DNA of 64,000 nucleotides, taken from NCBI RefSeq assembly GCF_018364065.1, contig NZ_JAGZMO010000001.1, forward strand, positions 248,001 to 312,000, in the 5' to 3' direction. The notes below the pieces were generated by a model. It saw nothing but the letters and a program-made list of their open reading frames with translations, made no database searches and was not told the origin of the DNA. Numbering within the stretch: the first letter of the stretch is position 1; each line of letters begins with the position of its first letter. The stretch comes from Veillonella sp. (lineage in GTDB: Bacteria; Bacillota; Negativicutes; Veillonellales; Veillonellaceae). Position numbers and translations under genes: made by a program. Positions 35,521 through 43,470 of the stretch are shown here, in pieces.

Positions 35521-35596
35521 CTCCATCTCTTATTATCATACTACAAGCAACTTATAAATAAAAGTGACTACGAGTGGCTAAATTTCTAATATAGAA

Positions 35597-35632
35597 AAAA
35601 GGAACGGAGCGCTATGGCGTTCCATTCCTTTT
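35597..35632. terminator. Terminator downstream of the AraC-type gene
   Basis: AAAAGGAACGGAGCG pairs with CGTTCCATTCCTTTT (one mismatch, one wobble), with T runs on either strand. Confidence 0.88.
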
Positions 35633-35667
35633 CGTTATGTATTATTACTTTTTTTATCAAATGAATC

Positions 35668-36606
35668 CTAGTAGATATTATGTACTTCTTTATAAGTGGA
35701 TAAGCCGATGCCGAACCAGGCTTTGAAAGCCACCAGGAATTCGCGCAATGTTTCAAATCCTACTAAAAAGGCAATTTCCTCACTACTCAATTCCAAGGCC
35801 AGATACACTTTAATCATCATTTGTTGTACATCTTGCAAAACTTGTTTAAACGTAACCATCTCATTATGCAGATGGCGCTGCAAATTACGTTCGGACATAT
35901 CAAGTCGTTTAGCTATCTGAATCACATGGAATTCGCCTCTGGATAAGCCGTCTACAAGTTCCATAATAATCAGTTCTGTAAAACTCTGTACCTCTTCAAT
36001 CAGTGAATCGAGGTAAGGTTGTGTATTTTTAGACAGCTGCTGTGCCATATGATTATTCTCTTTCAAGAACGGAAAACGAAGATCACTAAGCGTGAATACC
36101 ACTTCATTATCTACGGTAATATGGCCGCCTTTATGTTTATGCAGAACCCATGGCACATTATTTCCGCCGCCTTGAGCGAGCACATTTTGCAACATAGCTT
36201 TTTCGTATTGTAACAGGCGATTGCTTAAGACTTCCTCTGATTCCTTATGAATAAACTGTAAGTATATAGAATCTTCAGTTTGTCGTGCACGAATGCGAAT
36301 CGGCCCGATTCTATTTTTAAAGTTAATATAACGCTTAATTCCGTCAATGCCGTTTTTACCGCATAATGTATAGTATACCAATGCATTGAAGCGGCGCGTT
36401 GCTTCTATATTGCATAAGTTGCCGATAATGATTGAGGACAATTTCTTTTCATGAATTCTGAGGAATTCATAATACTCTTCATCACTTACCCAAAGTATAT
36501 TATCTTTCACTTCCACATAAGCATTCCGAGCACTGCACCACTCCACTATATCCAGCGAAGTTTCTTTCAACATTATTTGAACAGACAAAGGAATGGGGTA
36601 TTTCAT
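35668..36606 (-). CDS. AraC-family transcriptional regulator
   Basis: A C-terminal AraC/XylS double helix-turn-helix (about 210-305): MSERNLQRHLHNE is the first recognition part and EEIAFLVGFETLREFLVAFKAWFG the second. The N-terminal 200 residues resemble the ligand domain of the Arabinose-binding-domain-containing regulators (OruR/ArgR-like layout) but no ligand can be named. It is followed by a terminator and then the malic enzyme gene, a possible target by position only. Confidence 0.85.
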   Translation of the reverse strand: MKYPIPLSVQIMLKETSLDIVEWCSARNAYVEVKDNILWVSDEEYYEFLRIHEKKLSSIIIGNLCNIEATRRFNALVYYTLCGKNGIDGIKRYINFKNRIGPIRIRARQTEDSIYLQFIHKESEEVLSNRLLQYEKAMLQNVLAQGGGNNVPWVLHKHKGGHITVDNEVVFTLSDLRFPFLKENNHMAQQLSKNTQPYLDSLIEEVQSFTELIIMELVDGLSRGEFHVIQIAKRLDMSERNLQRHLHNEMVTFKQVLQDVQQMMIKVYLALELSSEEIAFLVGFETLREFLVAFKAWFGIGLSTYKEVHNIY

Positions 36607-37024
36607 ATATCTATCGTTCTCCTCATCAAAAACCTAACCACACAACAACCAAAGTACCAAACACCTTAACATTTCCCCCATTTATCGTCATATATTATAC
36701 TTATTCTTAATTAAGATTCAATTAACAAAAGTTCATAATATAACTAAAAACTGACAATTCATATTATAATAAAATCTTGTATAAATAATCAATAGAATAT
36801 TAATTAAAATTTAATATATCTATTAGAAATATTAATTTTATCATTTATTTTGATAGTAAAATTTTAGAAAATACCCACTATATAAACCAAGAAACATGTA
36901 ATCCCTAATTTAATTAAATCCATTATTAATTAATTGTTATTACGCATAAAATGTACAATTCAATTACGTATATACGCATTTTATAACACTAAATTTCATT
37001 TTTTCACTGTTTCTTCATTCATGT
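36607..37024. other. AT-rich spacer upstream of the AraC-type gene
   Basis: Very AT-rich, no credible gene. Presumably holds the regulator's promoter, but TATAAT-like strings are too frequent here to choose one. Confidence 0.5.
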
Positions 37025-37180
37025 ATCTTTTAAAATTTTATTATTTTTCTCTAAAAATTATCGTTTTTTATTTGAGGTTTTACTGTTTTGCTTTAAAAAT
37101 TTATTGTTTTCCCTAATTATTTAGTGCTTTTCCCTGACTATATTTTTTTTCTCCAACTATTTACAGTTTCTCTCTAAAAA
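37025..37180 (-). repeat. 21-bp degenerate tandem array, about 7 copies
   Basis: On the minus strand, units of the type TAATTAGGGAAAACAATAAA recur about every 21 bases (TAGAGAGAAACTGTAAA, TAGTTGGAGAAAAAAAATA, TAGTCAGGGAAAAGCACTAAA, and so on) from the terminator at 37177 to about 37025. Each copy contains TAG or TAA near its start. Confidence 0.65.
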
Positions 37181-37225
37181 TCCGGAGCAAACCAAGCATC
37201 TTCGCTTCCGGATGCTCCGGATTTT
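37177..37225. terminator. Strong terminator after the 369-residue unknown gene
   Basis: AAAATCCGGAGC (37177-37188) pairs perfectly with GCTCCGGATTTT (37214-37225). The loop contains a second self-complementary pair (GCATC/GATGC), so two foldings compete. Confidence 0.9.
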
Positions 37226-37263
37226 CAAATTATCTCAAATTTTCTAAAGCTCTTCGCCAAAAC

Positions 37264-38373
37264 TCAATTCGAGGTTTGAAACAAAGAATGTAACAGCTCC
37301 CGGTCATTGATCATATTAATCCCCTGATCCTTCCCTATAGTAAGCTCTCCATTTGATCCAATATTACCTCCACAAATTCGGAAAATACCCAACATGACCC
37401 CTGCTTTTAGAATTTCTAATAAATCAAAGCAATCGGCCATATACTGAGTGAGCTGGTCTTGAAGCGCCAATTGGCGTATTTTTTTGCTTTTACAAGTAAC
37501 TGTGACCTTTCCCTCATCAGCAATTAATTGCTTAATATACAAATCCAACTCTTCTAACATATGGCATACATCTTCAGTATTACTGCGTATAGCTTCAGTG
37601 TGAAAAATAATCTGATCCGATAGAATTCGTCCATAACCACGGATTCGAGATGTAAAAATCGTCAATTCACTTACCATCCGATTGAATCGTTCTATACGTT
37701 CTTTAACAGCTTCTACGAGCTCTTCATTTTCAATGAATGGCCGTATTAACTGCAAACGGTCATACAGTTTAACCATAACTCGGCGAAAACCAATGGAATA
37801 CACATAGCAATACCTAAATCGATATGGAAGTTCACTTTTACACGTATCTCCCAAACGCTCCATGTGATACTTTACAAACTCATGATTGAAATCCATGCCA
37901 CCGAATATCGACACTATATGAGGCCGCTCCCTATAGCTATAATAACGACTGGTTTTAGCCTCACCATGAACACGGTTATTAAAACCATATTCACGACTTA
38001 ATATGCCCTTCATCGTATTAATGACGGCACTTATCATTTTAAGAATGCTATAACCATTACGAGCCTGGGGGCAACGTAATGGATATTTTTGTGTAATCCT
38101 CTCTACATATGAGAGAAACTTTCCTACCTTATCAGAAATAGTTCTTGTCAAATGACGCTTATGAACAGCCCTTGCAATTTCACCGTTAACACGTCTTAAC
38201 AATGCGCTGCACTTATGGGTACAATCCGAAGGATAATTTCCTTCCATAAGTAACCCTTCAAGAACTTCCGTATAAAATCTAATATTGTTCAGGAGAATAT
38301 ACGCTCCATCATAATCCAGTTTAAATAGTTCCTGTTTATTTTTGAGATATTTATATTTCATATTTAAAGTCAT
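37264..38373 (-). CDS. Unknown 369-residue basic helical protein
   Basis: I do not recognise this protein. It is predicted mostly helical, basic, without signal peptide or clear membrane segment, with several Cys and many Arg/Tyr residues (for example RFRYCYVYSIGFRRVMVKLYD split over a predicted helix). ATG 38373 has GGAG seven bases upstream, and a strong terminator follows, so it is a normal expressed gene. It lies back to back with the sigma-factor/lysozyme pair, across a 0.9-kb structured spacer, which marks this as an accessory region. It could be a phage-derived or structural protein; no function is claimed. Confidence 0.75.
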   Translation of the reverse strand: MTLNMKYKYLKNKQELFKLDYDGAYILLNNIRFYTEVLEGLLMEGNYPSDCTHKCSALLRRVNGEIARAVHKRHLTRTISDKVGKFLSYVERITQKYPLRCPQARNGYSILKMISAVINTMKGILSREYGFNNRVHGEAKTSRYYSYRERPHIVSIFGGMDFNHEFVKYHMERLGDTCKSELPYRFRYCYVYSIGFRRVMVKLYDRLQLIRPFIENEELVEAVKERIERFNRMVSELTIFTSRIRGYGRILSDQIIFHTEAIRSNTEDVCHMLEELDLYIKQLIADEGKVTVTCKSKKIRQLALQDQLTQYMADCFDLLEILKAGVMLGIFRICGGNIGSNGELTIGKDQGINMINDRELLHSLFQTSN

Positions 38374-38498
38374 ATAAAATCTCCTTCATATACTAAATCA
38401 GAGAATTAAATATTACTTAAATATTATTGATAACGTAAATAATTAGATTAATTAACGAATACCTCCTCCTTTCATACAGATTGCTATACCGGAAAAAC
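38374..38498 (-). other. Upstream spacer with unpaired strong ribosome site
   Basis: The minus strand carries AAAGGAGGAGGT near 38462-38474 with no start codon at usable distance; a GTT-AAT-TAA follows. Its purpose is unknown. Confidence 0.4.
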
Positions 38499-38562
38499 AG
38501 TAATAAGCAACGTAATGTTTACACTATATGAATTACATGCTTACTACTGCTTTTCTTTTTGT
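38499..38562. terminator. Long imperfect hairpin with T runs on both strands
   Basis: CAGTAATAAGCAACGTAAT pairs with ATTACATGCTTACTACTG with one mismatch and one bulge, and T-rich runs follow on both strands. No plus-strand gene lies upstream, and on the minus strand it precedes the unknown 369-residue gene. Confidence 0.6.
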
Positions 38563-38639
38563 ATAATAAATGAATTTTACTAAGTATTTAAGGTATCCTT
38601 TTTGTGACCAAATACCAATAGACCAAAGATATAGTTTCT

Positions 38640-38750
38640 TTAAAAAAGCAACTATAACAACCACTACTCTCAAGGCGTTTTTACGCTTTATCCCCCACTA
38701 ACGGGGTATACGCTCCTTAGTTCACATAACACCGGAGCTTTTTTTTTTAT
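38640..38750 (+). ncRNA. Possible small RNA ending in a T10 terminator
   Basis: Three successive plus-strand hairpins: GCGT/ACGC near 38680, CCCC/GGGG near 38694-38706, and GCTCC...GGAGC (about 38711-38737) with inner GTT/AAC, followed by about ten T. The terminator is convincing, but no plus-strand coding gene precedes it, so a small RNA of about 110-180 bases is the simplest reading. No known family was recognised and the promoter is not clear. Confidence 0.4.
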
Positions 38751-38880
38751 GTTACCATTTCAATAAATTTCTTTAAATTTCATATCCCATACCAATAAGG
38801 GATAAAGTCCCTGTCTTTGAATTTAAAAATTTTAACCGGATTTTTCGATAAACTTGGTAACGACAGTTATAAAAGTTGTT

Positions 38881-38964
38881 GTATCACCCTCCTAGTCTTT
38901 TCCTAAATTACACCCTCCTAGAAAACAAAAACCTAACGCATCACCTACCTAGTCTTTATCTAAT
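38881..38964 (+). repeat. Degenerate 28-bp repeats, 3 copies
   Basis: GTATCACCCTCCTAGTCTTT-type units at 38881-38907, 38908-38937 and 38938-38964, each holding CACCYWCCTAG and ending in CTAA. Confidence 0.6.
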
Positions 38965-39071
38965 TTCTTCCTCTTAATCCCCAAGTCCCCTTCAATACCT
39001 ATACGCATCACCCCCTTACATGGCGATTTATATTTTACATTTTGGTGAAAATTTTCAAATTTTAGATAGAT

Positions 39072-39100
39072 TTGCTTGTTTTTCAAGAAATGGATATACT
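39072..39100 (+). promoter_or_regulatory. Predicted promoter of the sigma-factor/lysozyme pair
   Basis: TTGCTT (39072-39077), 17-base spacer, TATACT (39095-39100). The start point would fall at the first palindrome. Confidence 0.65.
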
Positions 39101-39105
39101 GTTAC

Positions 39106-39195
39106 ACAGATTACGTAATCTGTTGTACTTTACCGCACAGTATTTGCCTATACTGTGTGCTAATCACGAAATGTATGTAAGTATTCTTACATACA
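39106..39195 (+). promoter_or_regulatory. Three consecutive inverted repeats in the sigma-factor leader
   Basis: (1) ACAGATTACGTAATCTGT, a perfect 18-bp palindrome at 39106-39123, overlapping the predicted start point. (2) CACAGTAT (39136-39143) with ATACTGTG (39150-39157). (3) TGTATGTAAG (39172-39181) with CTTACATACA (39186-39195), a 10-bp stem with a four-base loop. None has a T run. They could be operators, leader hairpins, or both. Confidence 0.8.
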
Positions 39196-39251
39196 ACCTA
39201 CACCAACACGGTCGATACGATTCTTTCAATAAAACAGAAAGGATATGCATT

Positions 39252-39878
39252 ATGACAATGAACAGTATAGTTTACGAACAACCCGTCCAATCTATCATTT
39301 GGGCTGCTCAGCAAGGTGATAAAGACGCGATTACCAAGCTGTGCCGAAATTATAAGCCCCTTATTTCGAAGTACGCCTCCGCCAGGCCCATTGCCTGTGA
39401 AGCCGATGACATGGCGTCCGAATTATGGATCATCTTTCTAAAAGCCTTACAGGAATATGATCTCAATGGTTCTGTTCCATTTTCCGGCTTCGTCAAAAGC
39501 CGCATTTCTTACGGCCAATATAATGTATTTAAAAAATGGCGTAACCGTTGGCAACAGGAAATTACCGGACTTGATGGGACCACTTCAAACAATGAAACCG
39601 GATCCACAGCCACTGCCGGCCTGAGTCTGGAAGATGTACTAACCCCGGCCCCTGCTGCGGAGTCTGTTTATATGACCCGGCAGAATAAAGACCTGTTGTG
39701 TAAGGCCTTTTCAAGATTGATGCCTTTACAACAGCAGCTGCTACATGACTATTATTTCAAGCACCGTACCTTGGAAGAAATAGGCCGCACGCTTAATATT
39801 AGCCGCCAAGCTGTGCACAAACATAAAAACCGTGCCCTCACTGCTTTATATGTTTACATGACAGAAGGAGGAATCTAA
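39252..39878 (+). CDS. Sigma-70-family factor, small accessory type
   Basis: About 208 residues. Region 2 covers roughly 15-75 (AAQQGDKDAITKL, then DDMASELWIIFLKALQEYD) and region 4 is at the C terminus (SRLMPLQQQLLHDYYF, HRTLEEIGRTLNISRQAVHKHKNRAL) with a clear helix-turn-helix; region 3 is replaced by a Thr/Ser/Ala-rich linker. ATG 39252 has AGAAAGGA eight bases upstream; the frame is open further up but runs through the palindromes. The layout resembles the small sigma factors that drive phage, bacteriocin or toxin genes (UviA/TcdR-like), which is analogy only. The lysozyme gene follows after two bases. Confidence 0.85.
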   Translation: MTMNSIVYEQPVQSIIWAAQQGDKDAITKLCRNYKPLISKYASARPIACEADDMASELWIIFLKALQEYDLNGSVPFSGFVKSRISYGQYNVFKKWRNRWQQEITGLDGTTSNNETGSTATAGLSLEDVLTPAPAAESVYMTRQNKDLLCKAFSRLMPLQQQLLHDYYFKHRTLEEIGRTLNISRQAVHKHKNRALTALYVYMTEGGI

Positions 39879-39880
39879 GT

Positions 39881-40492
39881 ATGTATGGCATCGATATTAG
39901 CGAACACAACGGCTCCATCCCTTGGGAGCACTTACGATCAGCGGGCCAGGAATTTGTAATCATACGGCTGGGCTATGGCAATTGGCATCAAGACAGTCTG
40001 TTTGAAGAAAATATTACATCCGCTATAATGCACCAAATCCCCATAGGCGTTTACCTCTACTCCTATGCCCTTTCGGAGGCGGATGCCCGCAATGAGGCGG
40101 AATTTGTTATTCACACCTTGCAGTCATTGTATCTGGGGCCTTCTAAGTTGGCTATGGGAGTCTGGTACGACATGGAAGACGCCGATTTATATAAAGAGCG
40201 TTTTTTCCCGTTAGACGAGGAAGTAAATCCGCACTATAAGCAAAAGCTGACCAATATATGCAGCACCTTTGTTAATGCGTTGTGGCGAGACGGTTATTAC
40301 CACACCGGTGTGTACGCCAACTACGACTGGTGGACTCACCATCTTCATGGAGATCAGCTCCACTGCCCTAAATGGTGCGCTCAATATAACAGTCAATGTG
40401 ATTTTAAGGACCCTTACCTATGGCAGTATACAGATTCATTAGTCATTGACGGTCAGCGCTTCGACGGTAACCTCAAAATAACTTCAAAGTAA
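39881..40492 (+). CDS. GH25-family lysozyme, phage-endolysin-like
   Basis: Cleaves the MurNAc-GlcNAc bond of peptidoglycan. The single GH25 domain of 203 residues begins directly with YGIDISEHNG and has the catalytic WYDMED, then VYANYDWW and LWQYTD. There is no signal peptide and no cell-wall-binding domain, as in endolysins that need a holin or cell lysis to reach the wall. It is cotranscribed with the sigma factor and ends in its own terminator. No holin gene was found beside it. The stop codon lies within an 11-bp tandem repeat that starts inside the coding region. Confidence 0.92.
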   Translation: MYGIDISEHNGSIPWEHLRSAGQEFVIIRLGYGNWHQDSLFEENITSAIMHQIPIGVYLYSYALSEADARNEAEFVIHTLQSLYLGPSKLAMGVWYDMEDADLYKERFFPLDEEVNPHYKQKLTNICSTFVNALWRDGYYHTGVYANYDWWTHHLHGDQLHCPKWCAQYNSQCDFKDPYLWQYTDSLVIDGQRFDGNLKITSK

Positions 40493-40512
40493 TCTCAAAG
40501 CAACCTCAAAAC
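40469..40512 (+). repeat. Stop-spanning 11-bp tandem array at lysozyme 3' end, 4 copies
   Basis: AACCTCAAAAT (40469), AACTTCAAAGT (40480), AATCTCAAAGC (40491), AACCTCAAAAC (40502). The TAA stop at 40490-40492 spans the junction of copies 2 and 3; the first two copies are coding. Confidence 0.85.
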
Positions 40513-40533
40513 TTCGTATACATAGATAAACAC

Positions 40534-40578
40534 AAAGACTGTAAGCGCAGGATATCACCTGTAGCTTACAGTCTTTTT
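40534..40578 (+). terminator. Terminator after the lysozyme gene
   Basis: AAAGACTGTAAGC (40534-40546) pairs with GCTTACAGTCTTT (40564-40576), with an inner CAGG/CCTG pair, then a T run. Confidence 0.93.
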
Positions 40579-40801
40579 ACATTCAATTACGTCATACACT
40601 GATGCTAAGTATAACATATTTGATTTATTTATGTTTATATCAATAATTAATAGCTAATGCACTGAAATCAATCAAAATCGCTGATTTCATCATGATTTAA
40701 TATTTATTTTTTTAAATAAGGTCTTATTTTTATACATCTTTTAATCAATTTAAACATATGATAAAAAGTAATATAAAAATCATTTTCATCTAAAAAATAT
40801 C
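40579..40801. other. AT-rich spacer between convergent lysozyme and thiM-thiE genes
   Basis: No gene or clear signal is seen. It contains only very AT-rich sequence. Confidence 0.5.
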
Positions 40802-42304
40802 TTATTTCAGCTCATCCACAGCTTTTGCCACATCAGATGCCTTGGTAATCGCCGAAATAACAGATACACCGTTAGCTCCGGCTGCTTTTAACGGCGCCAC
40901 GTCGGCAGCGGTAATGCCACCGATGGCCACGATAGGAACCGAACGGTCAAATTGACGAATCTTCGCCACTCCTTCATAGCCTACAGCCCCTTTTGCATCC
41001 GCTTTCGACTGCGTGCCATGAATCGGACCTACACCGATATAGTCGGCCAAGCGCACATTGGATATCATATACTCGTCCAAATTATGGATGGACAAGCCGA
41101 TAATTTTCTTGCCGAAACGCTCACGCACTTCTTCAATCGGGTCATCATCCTGACCGATATGCACACCGTCCGCATCGAGTGCTTCCGCCAAATCCATGTC
41201 ATCGTTCACGATAAATGGTACCTTATATTGTTTACATAAGGCCTGCACATGTTTGGCGAATTGAGCCTTCACCTCACCGGTTAAAGAGCCCTCACCTTTT
41301 TCACGCAATTGGAACATGGTAACGCCGGACTTTAAGGCCTCTTCAATGGTCTGAAGGGCCTGTTTCACATCGCCGCCGAAGTCCTGCGTTCCGCAGATGA
41401 AATACACGGACAGGCTTTTGCCGATTTCTTCATTATCATGGAACGGATTATGAGCTTCCGTACTGATAAAACGAGTATGTGTATTAACAATTTCATCAGT
41501 AATTTTATCGAGAGCGTTCAAAAATTCTACGGCGTATGTGCCGGGACCTTTGCCAAGAGCGGCCGTTTCTGCCATTTCTCCGGCAATGTTGTACGCCGAT
41601 AAAGCCTTTTGTGCACCTACGAACAAGGCATTGTCGCATATATGGGCATCAGAGCCTGTAAGTTCGTCACATTTTACAGCAAGCCCTGCAAAAGCCGCCA
41701 CTACGGCACCCAATAAACAGCCGGTCCCCACTACCTGTGGCATCAATGACGAGCCGTTGCGCACTTCCACATAACCGTTAGCGCAGGCAACTCCGTCGGT
41801 GGCACCGGTAGCAATAACTACTGTATCGTATTGAATAGCCGCTTTTCGAGCCAATGCTCCCGGATGATCCGCGCTGAGGCTGTCCACACCTTTTGTATCT
41901 ATTTTTTCATCTACCAAAGCGGCAATTTCACCGGCATTACCGCGCAAAATGGAGATTTTACATTCCGTTAAGAGTTCTAATGCCACCGATTTTCTAAAAG
42001 CACCGGCACCACATGCTACCGGATCGAGCACGATTGGTACATGATGCAAGTTTGCCAATTTGGCCGCTTCTTTATAAAATTCGGCCTGCTGCGGTGTGAT
42101 AGTCCCGTTGTTGATGAGCAATGCATCGGCGAAAGGCATTAAATCCTTCAAGTCTTCAATGCAGCCACTCATAACCGGAGATGCCCCCAGTGCTAATAAA
42201 CCGTTGGCCGTAAAGTTTTTAACTACATCATTTGTGAGGCAAATAACGAGGGGCTTGCGGGCACGCAATACCTCTAAATATTGTGTATGTTGTACTAATT
42301 TCAT
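40802..42304 (-). CDS. thiME: ThiM-ThiE fusion: hydroxyethylthiazole kinase / thiamine-phosphate synthase
   Basis: One 500-residue protein joins two thiamine salvage steps. Residues about 1-270 are ThiM (VICLTNDVVKNFTANGLLALGASPVMS, and the anion-hole VVGTGCLLGA); about 295-500 are ThiE (QLREKG, NDDMDLAEALDADGVHIGQ, GVGPIHGTQSK, VAIGGI). A polar linker separates them. It follows thiD with an ATGA overlap, so thiazole and pyrimidine salvage and coupling are encoded together. No TPP riboswitch was seen upstream of thiD. Confidence 0.93.
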   Translation of the reverse strand: MKLVQHTQYLEVLRARKPLVICLTNDVVKNFTANGLLALGASPVMSGCIEDLKDLMPFADALLINNGTITPQQAEFYKEAAKLANLHHVPIVLDPVACGAGAFRKSVALELLTECKISILRGNAGEIAALVDEKIDTKGVDSLSADHPGALARKAAIQYDTVVIATGATDGVACANGYVEVRNGSSLMPQVVGTGCLLGAVVAAFAGLAVKCDELTGSDAHICDNALFVGAQKALSAYNIAGEMAETAALGKGPGTYAVEFLNALDKITDEIVNTHTRFISTEAHNPFHDNEEIGKSLSVYFICGTQDFGGDVKQALQTIEEALKSGVTMFQLREKGEGSLTGEVKAQFAKHVQALCKQYKVPFIVNDDMDLAEALDADGVHIGQDDDPIEEVRERFGKKIIGLSIHNLDEYMISNVRLADYIGVGPIHGTQSKADAKGAVGYEGVAKIRQFDRSVPIVAIGGITAADVAPLKAAGANGVSVISAITKASDVAKAVDELK

Positions 42305-43167
42305 GCTTCTAACTCTCCTTGAAAGGCCATGTGATTCACCGGACCATGTCCGTGACCCAGCGAAGGATTGGTGGCGATGGCTTTAGCGATAAACAGTTTG
42401 CCTGTATATACCGCTTCTTCCAATGATTTTCCTTTACTTAACTCTGCCGTAATTACAGCGGAGAACGTACAGCCTGTGCCATGTGTGTGTTTCGTATCCA
42501 ATTTGACACTTTCGTACGTGATCGGTTCTTTTCCTTTTATGAAAAGATAGTCTTTAGCGGCATCACCGAAATGACCACCTTTAATAATAACGGATTTTGG
42601 ACCCATTTCATTTAAAATGATATGAGCCGCTTTAAACAGTTGCTCTTCCGATTCAATGGAAAAACCTACGAGAAATTCCGCTTCCGATAAGTTCGGTGTC
42701 ACCAAGGTGGCTACCGGCATAAGTTCAGACTTAAATTTATCGCGAGCGTCTACGTCGATGAGATAGTCACCGCTGGTCGCAACCATAACAGGATCCATAA
42801 CGTAAGGCACGGAACCATCCACATATTTGCGGATAATGCGCATCATGTCCACGTTTGGAATCATACCGGTCTTTACTGCAGTTGGGGCAATATCGTCATA
42901 CACACAGGCCAACTGCGCTTCCAACATGCTTAAGTCTACGTTCTGAATCGCTTTAACACCTAATGTATTCTGTGCCACTACACTGGTAATCACCGCCATG
43001 CCATATACCTGACGGGATTGAAAGGACTTCAAATCCGCCATAACACCGGCTCCGCCCGATGGATCGGTACCTGCAATAGTCAACGCAATACCGGCCGGTT
43101 TCGACGGCTGTAAAGTCAACGGTTCTAACACTATATTCGATTGTGTGGTTACATCAAATTGGTTCAT
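42301..43167 (-). CDS. thiD: Hydroxymethylpyrimidine (phosphate) kinase
   Basis: Phosphorylates HMP and HMP-P for thiamine synthesis. ALTIAGTDPSGGAGVMADLKSF and GTGCTFSAVI are the ribokinase-family ThiD motifs. Start ATG 43167 with GGAGG upstream gives 288 residues; the frame is open farther up to 43332 but runs through the leader. A promoter is predicted at 43258-43287. The extended N terminus (about 30 residues before ALTIAG) is a little longer than usual. Confidence 0.94.
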   Translation of the reverse strand: MNQFDVTTQSNIVLEPLTLQPSKPAGIALTIAGTDPSGGAGVMADLKSFQSRQVYGMAVITSVVAQNTLGVKAIQNVDLSMLEAQLACVYDDIAPTAVKTGMIPNVDMMRIIRKYVDGSVPYVMDPVMVATSGDYLIDVDARDKFKSELMPVATLVTPNLSEAEFLVGFSIESEEQLFKAAHIILNEMGPKSVIIKGGHFGDAAKDYLFIKGKEPITYESVKLDTKHTHGTGCTFSAVITAELSKGKSLEEAVYTGKLFIAKAIATNPSLGHGHGPVNHMAFQGELEA

Positions 43168-43257
43168 TTCTGTCCTCCTGTTACTACAATTACGTGGAAG
43201 CAGGTCTCCTTTTCCCGCTTCCTTTGTAATAAATTCATGAACCCAATACTCCATATT

Positions 43258-43287
43258 ATTGTACGCTATTTGCCGCTTAGTATGCAA
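43258..43287 (-). promoter_or_regulatory. Predicted promoter of thiD
   Basis: Minus strand TTGCAT (43282-43287), 18-base spacer, TACAAT (43258-43263). Between it and the ATG is a hairpin GGAAGCGGG/CCTGCTTCC. Confidence 0.65.
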
Positions 43288-43306
43288 ACACAAAGCACTA
43301 TGGTAC

Positions 43307-43344
43307 ATAAAAATACGGCCCGAAATTTTCATTTCGAGCCGTAT
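43307..43344 (-). terminator. Terminator after glnA
   Basis: ATACGGC...CGAAA pairs with TTTCG...GCCGTAT (one mismatch), followed by a T run on the minus strand. Confidence 0.88.
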
Positions 43345-43360
43345 ATAAGCAAATGCCTTA

Positions 43361-43470
43361 CTCTCTCTATTATAGATTTTAAAACTCTATTATGGCTTTT
43401 TTAAACTCTATTATAAGCGTTTTAAACTATAGATAATTCTATGCGATATAGATACACTCTATTAGATTAA
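43361..43470 (-). repeat. Stop-spanning tandem array at glnA 3' end, about 20-21 bp
   Basis: The glnA end AATCTAATAGAG (stop at 43462) recurs on the minus strand as TTATAATAGAG (43411), CATAATAGAG (43390) and TATAATAGAG (43370), each preceded by GTTTAAAA; two diverged copies lie between. The double stop TAATAG is the best-kept part. Confidence 0.75.

Noticed and set aside
36934..37116. 60-codon plus-strand frame
   Set aside because: Composition is Phe/Tyr/Leu-rich because of T-rich repeats; no ribosome site; it overlaps the 21-bp array.
39072..39251. N-terminal extension of the sigma factor
   Set aside because: The frame runs through the predicted promoter and three palindromes; ATG 39252 has a good ribosome site and a normal N terminus.
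43168..43461. TPP riboswitch before thiD
   Set aside because: The CTGAGA and ACCTGA blocks are absent; only a small hairpin, a promoter and the glnA terminator are there.
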